Assembly: GCA_903873735.1 (NCBI GenBank)
Contig: CAIQPO010000035.1
Span: 1-12,414 of the forward strand
Direction of reading: 5' to 3'
From: Candidatus Collierbacteria bacterium
GTDB taxonomy: Bacteria; Patescibacteriota; Microgenomatia; UBA1400; MFAQ01
Length of the DNA stretch: 12,414 nucleotides
Shown here: positions 6,779 to 12,414 of the stretch, piece by piece
How the letters are laid out: every line of letters begins with the position of its first letter
How positions within the stretch are numbered: the stretch's first letter is position 1
Position numbers and translations under genes: made by a program
Notes under the pieces: model-generated
The model's database searches: none
Told to the model about the DNA's origin: nothing
The model's input: the letters and a program-made list of their open reading frames with translations, nothing else

Positions 6779-8008
6779 ATGTCAATCGTTACAATCCAAA
6801 ACTGCACCAAGCCCGACCTTGCTCTGATTGCCCGCATGAGTGCTGGCATGAGAAGCCTGACTGAAGAGCTCAATCTCATCTTTCCTCAACGCACCGGCGT
6901 TATCAGCCAGCTCGCTTTTGCTCTCACCATGCGCGAACATGTCATGGTCTGGGGCGACACGGGAACGGCCAAAAGCCTTCTCGCCCGCGCCACCTTTGGC
7001 GCTTTTACCGGCTCAAACACCTTCGAAATCAACTTGAGCAAGTTCAGCACCAAGCCGGAAGTTTTCGGTGGCATCAACACCAAACTTATGACCGAAGAAG
7101 GTCGTGTTCGTTACTGGCTCGATGAAGGAGCCGTATACTGCGACTTCTTCTTCCCTGATGAGTTCCTTGATGCGTCAGACCCCATGCTCCGAGCCATGCT
7201 CACACTCCTCAATGAGCGACTCTTCCTCAACGGCAAAGAACGGGTTGTTTCTCGCTTGCACACCTCGCTGGCCACCACCAACGGTGACCCCTGGGCACGT
7301 GCTAAAGCCAATCCCGACCTCAAAGCTGTGGTGGATCGCTTCTTGTTCAAAAGCCAAGTTGCCTACCTCGATGAGGATGAAGAGTATGCCCGCATGCTCA
7401 CCACTTACCTCAGCGGCCTCCGACCCCAAACCCAGATGGACATGGCTGACCTTACAGCTTTCTCTGAGATAGTCGCCAACACCAACCTAATCCATAATCC
7501 TGTGATGGTGAAGGCGTACATCGATGCTATGAATGCCTTTCGCAAAGCCAGTGGTGCTTTCATTTCCGACCGCACCATGGCACGCATGACTCAAGTTATT
7601 GAAGCCCAAGCGCTTCTCTTCGGTCGCTTTGAAGTCATCCCCGAAGACATTCTAGCCGTCAAATACGGTGTCTGTGACGGTGAAGACACAGAAAAACAGG
7701 TTACCTTTGTTACTGCAGCCACACCGGCGATCAAAAAGGCGGAAAAAGAAATGGGTGCCAGCATTGATGATGCCCAACAAGCACTCATCAAAGAATATGC
7801 CGGCCAAATCCCAGCCCTGCGCCAGGAAGACCTGAGCAAGATGCAACCCAATGACATGGTTGCCACTGCAAGAGACCTGACACAGCTTCGCGCCAAAATC
7901 AGCGCCGTAGTTCCTCAAACTACCACCACTCAAGTTCAGCGCGACGCGCTTCTTGAGAAGGTGGACAAGAAACTCGGTCAGCTGAACAAAGTTATTTTCA
8001 AGAGTTAA
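6779..8008 (+). CDS. MoxR/RavA-type AAA+ ATPase
   Basis: A 409-residue AAA+ protein. Walker A 'GDTGTAKS' is at 59-66, Walker B 'FFFPDE' at 123-128, sensor 1 'LATTN' ends at 168 and an arginine in 'VVDRF' at 187 is a likely finger. 'KFSTKPEVFGG' and 'MLTLLNERLFLNGKERVV' match the RavA branch of MoxR proteins, which use ATP to remodel partners together with a VWA protein. A helical lid follows. Residues of about 310-409 are Gln/Lys-rich and helical, and I see no RavA LARA domain. The strong SD fixes the ATG. The next gene, 8 nt away, encodes a VWA protein, the standard partner. Composition is richer in GC than the neighbours: a 60-nt sample at 6961-7020 has 37 G+C against 25 at 2341-2400 in prfA. 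Confidence 0.93.
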   Translation: MSIVTIQNCTKPDLALIARMSAGMRSLTEELNLIFPQRTGVISQLAFALTMREHVMVWGDTGTAKSLLARATFGAFTGSNTFEINLSKFSTKPEVFGGINTKLMTEEGRVRYWLDEGAVYCDFFFPDEFLDASDPMLRAMLTLLNERLFLNGKERVVSRLHTSLATTNGDPWARAKANPDLKAVVDRFLFKSQVAYLDEDEEYARMLTTYLSGLRPQTQMDMADLTAFSEIVANTNLIHNPVMVKAYIDAMNAFRKASGAFISDRTMARMTQVIEAQALLFGRFEVIPEDILAVKYGVCDGEDTEKQVTFVTAATPAIKKAEKEMGASIDDAQQALIKEYAGQIPALRQEDLSKMQPNDMVATARDLTQLRAKISAVVPQTTTTQVQRDALLEKVDKKLGQLNKVIFKS

Positions 8009-8016
8009 GAGGCAGC

Positions 8017-9039
8017 ATGGAAAACTTAGACCCTCTTCAAATCGCCCTAATAGTCACCCTCCTCCTACTTCTCCTCACCTGGCTTTACTTACTACTTCGC
8101 CAGCTCTTGGAGAAGATGCGAGAAAACTCCGAAACCGAAACACCTTCGATTTCTCAAGCCGCAGCCGGAGAAAAGGATGAACAAAAAGCCAAGGAAAAAT
8201 TGGCTCGGGCCATCCTCAAAAAGGCAGACCCCTTCCTGCTCCAGCAGCTAGCCAAAATGGCTGGTATGAGCCATGAAGATCTCAAAGATCGCTCCCAAGA
8301 TGAAGAACTCGTCAAAGAGCTCGCCCGGCAAATGGACATCGAAGACCTATCTATGCTCAAAGTGGCAAGCACAGCCGATATTCCTGTCACTGCCAAAACC
8401 ACCACTTTTGAGCAAAAGGCTATCTACCCCACCGACCACACTGATGTTGGACGTATGCAGGAGATGGATCAGTTCGCAGGTCTTTCGCCAGAACAGCTTG
8501 CTGATCCCATGCTTCCCTACCAGATTGCAACAGGCGACGTGCCCATCATTGAGCACTACGAAAAAGTCACCCAGGTTGCTCTCTTCTACATGCTAGTAGA
8601 TGTCTCTCAAAGCATGGCCGAAGGAGGTAGTTCAGGCTTACCCAAATACATAACCGCACGAGGCGTGGCTTGTCACCTACTCTCAAAAGCAATTGAGGGA
8701 AAGGCCAAGTACTTCCTTCGCTTCTTCGACGGTTCGGTACACGAAAAGAAATCGGCGCTGACTGCGGCCGAAGCCCAGCGTGTTTTCAACCTAGTCGCAA
8801 GGTCCGGCTACTCAGGCGGTGGAACCAACATCTCACACGCCATCGAGATTGCCGTCCGCGACATCAAGAAAGAGGGCAACATCGAAGCCGAGATCATCCT
8901 GATCTCCGACGGCGAAGACAGTTCCCTCGACGAAGACACCCTGCGCTCACTCCTGGGAAACATCAAACTCCACGTAATCGTCCTTGGACCGGACAACACT
9001 GTCCTGCGTCAGGTGGCCACCTCATATCGATCTGCTTAA
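8017..9039 (+). CDS. Membrane-anchored VWA-domain protein (ViaA-like partner of the AAA+ ATPase)
   Basis: A 340-residue protein. A single membrane helix (about 8-29, a Leu-rich stretch) is followed by a cytoplasmic-looking charged helical region (about 30-120). A linker leads to a C-terminal von Willebrand A domain (about 185-340). The metal-ion-dependent adhesion site is intact: DVSQS at 195-199 (DxSxS), the threonine of 'GGGTNIS' at 270 and D298 of 'ISDGEDS'. With the RavA-like ATPase upstream it forms a MoxR-VWA pair, as in RavA-ViaA. The membrane helix suggests the complex is recruited to the membrane. The start ATG has only a weak AAGAGG before it, consistent with translational coupling across the 8-nt gap. 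The unit ends at a strong terminator. The client is unknown. Confidence 0.9.
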   Translation: MENLDPLQIALIVTLLLLLLTWLYLLLRQLLEKMRENSETETPSISQAAAGEKDEQKAKEKLARAILKKADPFLLQQLAKMAGMSHEDLKDRSQDEELVKELARQMDIEDLSMLKVASTADIPVTAKTTTFEQKAIYPTDHTDVGRMQEMDQFAGLSPEQLADPMLPYQIATGDVPIIEHYEKVTQVALFYMLVDVSQSMAEGGSSGLPKYITARGVACHLLSKAIEGKAKYFLRFFDGSVHEKKSALTAAEAQRVFNLVARSGYSGGGTNISHAIEIAVRDIKKEGNIEAEIILISDGEDSSLDEDTLRSLLGNIKLHVIVLGPDNTVLRQVATSYRSA

Positions 9040-9048
9040 AGCAAATTT

Positions 9049-9078
9049 ACCCTCCCCTTTGTGGGAGGGTTTTTATTT
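9049..9078 (+). terminator. Rho-independent terminator of the AAA+/VWA operon
   Basis: An 8-bp stem ACCCTCCC/GGGAGGGT (9049-9056 and 9063-9070) with a 6-nt loop is followed by a T-run. The converging gene's stop codon at 9073-9075 lies within the T-run. On the minus strand the downstream side is AAATTTG, so it is weaker in that direction. Confidence 0.9.
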
Positions 9079-9615
9079 GACTAAAACTTTGAGTCTCGGC
9101 TGCGAAACCACTACCGAACCAGCAATACTCTTAACTTCTATGTAATATTGATTTTGCCCCCTCCAAATAGATAGATTCTTAGAATAAAAACTCGACTTAG
9201 TTCCAGAAGTCACCGACACCTCACTTCCATCAACTGCCCTCTTATTCGTAGCATCATACAGCCTCACCATACCCAAACCGTTGTCAAGCCAACCTTCCCA
9301 ACTCACCACCGGATTGGCATAAAGACTAGTGTCAAAAGTAAACTCAGATCCAGGAACTTTAGTCCACTCGCTCCCTTCACCTCTTCCACCATTTAAAGCC
9401 ACATATGAAATTGATGCACTTCCACTTATTTTTGATTGGACTAGTCCTGCATTTTTTTCCAGTCTATAAACCCTACTTTCCAAATTCAGCAATCTCCTTT
9501 CAGTGTTTGTACTGGTAGACTCTCCCAAAACACTACCTCCACCCCACCACCATTTATTCACCACCACTCCCATTGTGAATGCCAACAGTACCAGTAAAAC
9601 TCCTTTTGTTTTCAC
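9073..9615 (-). CDS. Hypothetical anchored surface protein with coiled coil and beta-rich domain
   Basis: A 180-residue protein of no recognised family. An N-terminal hydrophobic segment (about 4-20) is followed by 'NKWWWGGG', fitting an uncleaved anchor or signal sequence. A short coiled coil follows (about 38-56, 'ERRLLNLESRVYRLEKNAG'). The remaining 120 residues alternate Ser/Thr and hydrophobic residues and contain several Trp and Tyr, which suggests an extracellular beta sandwich, perhaps a trimer joined by the coiled coil. The start is GTG. An in-frame TAA 9 nt upstream rules out any earlier start, and this GTG keeps the whole signal segment. A -10-like TAAGAT lies 6 nt before it. The gene follows cysS after 39 nt and may be independent or co-transcribed. 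Confidence 0.8.
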   Translation of the reverse strand: MKTKGVLLVLLAFTMGVVVNKWWWGGGSVLGESTSTNTERRLLNLESRVYRLEKNAGLVQSKISGSASISYVALNGGRGEGSEWTKVPGSEFTFDTSLYANPVVSWEGWLDNGLGMVRLYDATNKRAVDGSEVSVTSGTKSSFYSKNLSIWRGQNQYYIEVKSIAGSVVVSQPRLKVLVK

Positions 9616-9621
9616 TCTTCC

Positions 9622-9627
9622 ATCTTA
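9622..9627 (-). promoter_or_regulatory. -10 box (TAAGAT) for the anchored hypothetical protein
   Basis: TAAGAT on the minus strand lies 6 nt before the GTG start at 9615, in the same leaderless geometry as at the other genes. No good -35 was seen. Confidence 0.4.
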
Positions 9628-9654
9628 CCCCAATCTCAAATGTTTTTCTAAAAT

Positions 9655-11046
9655 TTAACGAGGCTTCAAAACTTGTCCATCAGCAGTGTCACGCACTTCG
9701 AATCCTGCGCTGTAAATCAAATCCCTTAGTTTATCAGCCATCTGGTAATCTTTATTTGCTTTTGCATCCTCTCGCTTATTTTTTAGATCAATCACCTCTT
9801 TAGGGATATCAATTTCTGATGTTCTAATTAGCCTTAATCCCAAAACCTCATCTGCAAGCGACACCAATCCTAGCTTTTCTTCAGGAATAACATCACTTCT
9901 AACTCCCTCCCACAAAGCAGCCAAAGCATTGGCAATATTTAGATCTTCCTCTACAGCTTTGATAAATGTATCAACATGTTCCCCTTCCTGTGACCCCATT
10001 TCTTTCGCTATCTTCATCAGCTCTTCTACCTGCTCTCTCAATTTTTTATAAGCGTTTGCTGCTGCTTCCATTCCTTCCCAAGTAAAATTCATCTGCTTTC
10101 TGTAATGAGTTGAAAGATAGTAGTACCTTAAGGCCATCGGGTCATAACCTCGCTCAATAATATCAGCCACCTTGTAAACGTTCCCCAAACTTTTACTCAT
10201 TTTTTTACCATCCACCATCAAAAAAGCACTATGGAACCAGTACTTCACAAAAGGAGTTTTTCCTGTTGCCGCTTCACTTTGAGCAATTTCGTTTGGATGG
10301 TGAATACTTATGTGATCCTCGCCTCCAGTATGTATCTCAAATTGATCACCCAAATACTTTCTACTCATAGCACTACACTCTATATGCCATCCAGGAAAGC
10401 CATCTCCCCAGGGACTTTGCCAATGCATTACGTGATCCTCATATTTTCCCACTCTCATAAACCAAAGAGCAAAATCGGCTGGGTTTTTCTTTGAGTTGTC
10501 TGTTTCCACCTCTTCTCTAACTCCAACCATCTTTTCTCCTAAATCTTGTCCAAAAAGCTGACCATAATTTTCTGCCTTTGTCACATCAAAATAGACAGCT
10601 TCTTTAGTCACATAAGCAAAATCTCGCTCAACTAACTCCTCAATCATCTTTACCTGCTCGACAATGTGGTCTGTGGCTTTACATGAAATTGTTGGTCTCA
10701 AAACGTTTAAGATATCCATCTCCTGGAAAAAATAATCCGTATACTCACTTGCCACTTCCCATACAGTTTTTCCATACTTTCTAGCGCCTTTTTCCAGCTT
10801 ATCCTCTCCTTCATCACCATCTGATACCAAATGGCCCACATCAGTAATATTCTGAACATGATTTACTTTCAACCCGGCAATTCTTGTCAAAGCCCTCCTC
10901 AAAACATCATCATTTACATACTTTCTTCCATGACCTATGTGAGGATAATCATAGACAGTAGGGCCACATGCATACATGCCAATTATTCCGGGCTTATAAG
11001 GCTCAATGAGCTCAATTTGTTTGCTCAAGCTATTAAAAATCTTCAT
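9655..11046 (-). CDS. cysS: Cysteinyl-tRNA synthetase
   Basis: A complete class I aminoacyl-tRNA synthetase of 463 residues that charges tRNA-Cys. The signature 'MYACGPTVYDYPHIGHGR' (24-41) contains the first zinc cysteine (C27) and the HIGH-type motif. 'GWHIECSAM' and 'HTGGEDHISIHHPNE' supply the remaining zinc ligands. KMSKS is present in 'DGKKMSKSLGN'. The C-terminal helical DALR and anticodon regions are present, so this is a true CysRS and not a short MshC-type cysteine ligase. Two ATGs stand in tandem at 11049 and 11046. The second is preferred because it lies 7 nt after a -10-like box and starts directly with the conserved 'KIFNSLSK'. It follows the PIG-L gene by 10 nt and would also be served by the T-box leader. 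Confidence 0.96.
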   Translation of the reverse strand: MKIFNSLSKQIELIEPYKPGIIGMYACGPTVYDYPHIGHGRKYVNDDVLRRALTRIAGLKVNHVQNITDVGHLVSDGDEGEDKLEKGARKYGKTVWEVASEYTDYFFQEMDILNVLRPTISCKATDHIVEQVKMIEELVERDFAYVTKEAVYFDVTKAENYGQLFGQDLGEKMVGVREEVETDNSKKNPADFALWFMRVGKYEDHVMHWQSPWGDGFPGWHIECSAMSRKYLGDQFEIHTGGEDHISIHHPNEIAQSEAATGKTPFVKYWFHSAFLMVDGKKMSKSLGNVYKVADIIERGYDPMALRYYYLSTHYRKQMNFTWEGMEAAANAYKKLREQVEELMKIAKEMGSQEGEHVDTFIKAVEEDLNIANALAALWEGVRSDVIPEEKLGLVSLADEVLGLRLIRTSEIDIPKEVIDLKNKREDAKANKDYQMADKLRDLIYSAGFEVRDTADGQVLKPR

Positions 11047-11053
11047 CATATCT

Positions 11054-11059
11054 ATTCTA
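11054..11059 (-). promoter_or_regulatory. Possible internal -10 box (TAGAAT) for cysS
   Basis: TAGAAT on the minus strand overlaps the stop codon of the PIG-L gene and lies 7 nt before the second cysS ATG. It could give basal, leaderless cysS transcripts independent of the T-box. The region is A/T-rich, so chance is possible. Confidence 0.4.
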
Positions 11060-11776
11060 TATTCTAAATCTTATATAACGGTATTTATACTTTTTACCCA
11101 ACTTTGGAATAGAATACCATTCCTCACGAGAAGAAAACGACAACCACCACCAAGGTTTCTTCAAGTAGGAAATTAAGTTTTGGCTTTTGTGAGAATAGGC
11201 AGCCCTCCATTTTTTTACTGACTCGATAAAGTTAAGTTTAAGCACTAAATCTGGCTTCGAGGCATATCTTCCTACCTGATTACTTATCATCTCTGCCCCC
11301 CTCTCTTCATCAAATGCTACCCACAATAACTTAGTCTCTTTGGCCATAACCTCTTTCTTCAAAAACCTTGAGAGTGATACGTGATCAGGATGTCCAGTCA
11401 CTCCACTAAAATCATAAGTCACCACTACCCCTGGATCTATTGCCTCAAGGTATCTCGTCAATCTCAACCTCCATTGTTTTGTATTTTTCAAGAATCCGTC
11501 CTCAAAGCGCCACATTACCCAATCTCTTACACCTAAAATACTCATAGCATTAGCCATCTCACTTCTTCTGATTTCATAGGCACTTCTCCCCCTACCGTGT
11601 ACAAAAATTTTTCCTCTGCTACCTTCAGTAATAATCGCCACCGACACATCAAACCCCAAATCTAAGGCTCTTTGGATTAAACCAGCACTCATCACCGATT
11701 CATCATCAGGATGTGGAAAAATAAAGGCAATTCTTTTTTTCTTCACTCTCCCTAGCCAATCTTCGATTTTTTTCAT
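11057..11776 (-). CDS. PIG-L family zinc-dependent deacetylase
   Basis: A 239-residue protein with the two hallmark motifs of the PIG-L/LmbE family: 'PHPDDE' (21-26), which supplies zinc ligands and the catalytic Asp, and 'GHPDH' (128-132). Family members remove acetyl groups from N-acetylglucosaminyl compounds, including MshB and BshB in mycothiol and bacillithiol synthesis. The substrate here is unknown. Placement directly before cysS under one tRNA-Cys-type leader makes a link to thiol or cysteine metabolism attractive, but this is inference. The chosen ATG at 11776 follows the U-run of the leader terminator with no SD. An in-frame TTG at 11827 would lie inside the structured leader and gives a nonconserved extension. 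No membrane segment is evident. Confidence 0.9.
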   Translation of the reverse strand: MKKIEDWLGRVKKKRIAFIFPHPDDESVMSAGLIQRALDLGFDVSVAIITEGSRGKIFVHGRGRSAYEIRRSEMANAMSILGVRDWVMWRFEDGFLKNTKQWRLRLTRYLEAIDPGVVVTYDFSGVTGHPDHVSLSRFLKKEVMAKETKLLWVAFDEERGAEMISNQVGRYASKPDLVLKLNFIESVKKWRAAYSHKSQNLISYLKKPWWWLSFSSREEWYSIPKLGKKYKYRYIRFRI

Positions 11777-11800
11777 AAAAAAACAGTCATTTCTGACTGC
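11777..11800 (-). terminator. Leader terminator of the T-box candidate
   Basis: A 7-bp stem GCAGTCA/TGACTGT with a GAAA tetraloop is followed by seven T (11777-11783 on the minus strand). The ATG of the PIG-L gene comes immediately after. Its 5' arm is shared with the antiterminator. Confidence 0.9.
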
Positions 11801-11942
11801 GGCCCTTTTAGGGAGGTTCCACCTCAATCTAAATCTCTATTTTCTACTTTACGCGTAGTTCGTCGGATTTTACTTGCATAAATGCTTTCCTTCCGCCCTT
11901 AAACATGTGGCGCACACTTCCACACCTAAGTTTGTAATTTGT
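11777..11942 (-). promoter_or_regulatory. T-box riboswitch candidate, tRNA-Cys specific, transcriptional
   Basis: In transcript order the leader contains four parts. Stem I (11930-11898) is CUUAGG-UGUGG paired with CCACA-UG-UUUAAG, and its 9-nt loop AAGUGUGCG holds UGU and UGC, both Cys codons. A stem II-like hairpin (11895-11864) has CGGA/UCCG outer pairs and an internal loop with GAA opposite AGUA, an S-turn-like pattern. Stem III (11858-11844) is CUAC/GUAG. The antiterminator pairs GAUUGAGG (11829-11822) with CCGCAGUC (11802-11795) with one A-G mismatch, and encloses the bulge UGGAACC (11821-11815) and a small CCCU/AGGG hairpin. The terminator stem uses GCAGUC again, so the two folds exclude each other. 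UGG followed by A matches U73 of tRNA-Cys. The stem I platform typical of long T-boxes is absent. Pairings were found by eye. Confidence 0.78.
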
Positions 11943-11948
11943 GACACA

Positions 11949-11977
11949 ATTATAAACTCTATTCTTTTTGTTTTGAA
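11949..11977 (-). promoter_or_regulatory. Promoter of the T-box leader
   Basis: On the minus strand TTCAAA (11972-11977) and a perfect TATAAT (11949-11954) are 17 nt apart. Predicted start is at about 11942. The -35 lies within the last codons of the upstream gene and the -10 just after its stop. Confidence 0.75.
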
Positions 11978-12408
11978 GTCTCTCCGTGTGACGCCCCACC
12001 AATTTTCTTAAAAAATTGCGCCGCCCAACTCTCCCGCTTCTTCTTCTCCACAGCATTTTTCCTATCCGCTTGCTGCTGTTCCCCTGCTTTTTCTCTCTCA
12101 ATCTGTTGATCAAGCTGCTTCTTTCTCTGCATATACTGCGCTAACTCACCTTTTACAGCTTCGAATCTTTGCTTGTCTTCAGCCTTTTTCTTGGCTTGTG
12201 CTTGAGGATCGTTCTTTGCTCCACCTTTTTCCTCACTTGCAGCCTTGGCTGCTGCTTGTGAAGGTGTAGTAGTCAGCACTTCCATCGTCTTTGTTGCAAT
12301 ATCAGCCGAGGCTTTGACCGTCTGCTTTAAAGCTGACTCACCGATACCCGATAAATCTCCCATAACCTGCCCTGGAATTCCAGCCATTAGTCCGCTCATC
12401 TCTACCAT
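11959..12408 (-). CDS. Hypothetical charged, coiled-coil protein
   Basis: A 149-residue protein of unknown function. The N-terminus (1-35) is rich in Gly and Met with a mild hydrophobic character ('MSGLMAGIPGQVMGDLSGIG'), but it is not a clear signal peptide. An Ala/Thr-rich stretch follows. From about 60 to 130 the sequence is dominated by Lys, Glu, Gln and Ala and should form a long helix or coiled coil. It contains no Cys. The ATG at 12408 is preceded directly by an in-frame TAA, so the gene is complete within the window. It ends with TAG a few nucleotides before the promoter of the T-box leader. A shorter overlapping frame at 11844-12113 is not supported. Only 6 bases lie upstream, so its own promoter cannot be seen. 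Confidence 0.7.
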   Translation of the reverse strand: MVEMSGLMAGIPGQVMGDLSGIGESALKQTVKASADIATKTMEVLTTTPSQAAAKAASEEKGGAKNDPQAQAKKKAEDKQRFEAVKGELAQYMQRKKQLDQQIEREKAGEQQQADRKNAVEKKKRESWAAQFFKKIGGASHGETSKQKE

Positions 12409-12414
12409 TTAACC

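Noticed and set aside
7104..7472. Plus-strand frame of 122 residues within the AAA+ gene
   Set aside because: Its composition is Ser/Pro/Cys-rich, it has no SD, and it lies entirely inside the AAA+ core with intact motifs.
11777..11827. TTG start at 11827 for the PIG-L gene
   Set aside because: The added residues are encoded by the T-box bulge and terminator, and do not resemble the family's N-terminus.
11844..12113. Open frame of 89 residues on the minus strand over the leader and the end of the unknown gene
   Set aside because: It is basic and low in complexity, overlaps the longer frame at 11959-12408, and runs through the structured leader and its promoter. It has no SD or -10 at its start.
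1..12414. CRISPR array, tRNA or rRNA genes, insertion sequences, inverted-repeat ends
   Set aside because: No regularly spaced repeats, cloverleaf-like sequences, rRNA segments or transposase motifs were seen. The inverted repeats found are all explained as terminators or the leader.

Overview
The window looks like a piece of chromosome from a candidate phyla radiation (Patescibacteria) bacterium, most probably Microgenomates-like. This rests on compact packing of genes, a shortened release factor 1, small variants of housekeeping proteins, an rpsF-ssb-rpsR operon with no rplI after it, and start codons that mostly lack Shine-Dalgarno (SD) sequences. The lineage is inferred, because no marker phylogeny could be run. 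All annotated genes end in TAA or TAG and none in TGA.

Layout. 1-2699 (+): the end of a repeat-containing hypothetical gene, a DMT-family transporter, ribosomal protein L31 and RF1. 2774-3010 (+): a small two-helix membrane protein with its own promoter, strong SD and terminator. 3052-5320 (-): rpsF, ssb, rpsR and a CtpA-type protease, ending at a bidirectional terminator. 5394-5585 (-): another small membrane protein with promoter, SD and terminator. 5630-6673 (-): ychF. 6779-9039 (+): a RavA/MoxR-type AAA+ ATPase and a membrane-anchored VWA protein in one unit with promoter, SD and terminator. 9073-11776 (-): an anchored hypothetical surface protein, cysS and a PIG-L deacetylase. 11777-11942 (-): a structured leader. 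11959-12408 (-): an unknown charged protein.

The most notable element is the leader before the PIG-L/cysS genes. It has the layout of a compact T-box riboswitch: a promoter, a stem-loop with Cys codons in its loop, two further hairpins, a UGGAACC bulge inside an antiterminator, and an overlapping terminator hairpin followed by seven U. The base after UGG is A, which would pair with the U73 discriminator of tRNA-Cys. A cysteinyl-tRNA synthetase lies downstream. Everything therefore points to sensing of uncharged tRNA-Cys.

A second pattern is two styles of translation start. At six genes a -10 box lies 6-8 nt before the start codon, which predicts leaderless mRNAs. A smaller set (2774, 5585, 6779) has 25-40 nt leaders, good SDs and rho-independent terminators, and its base composition is richer in GC. 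No tRNA, rRNA, CRISPR array or insertion sequence was seen, and there is no gene-free stretch over 300 bases.
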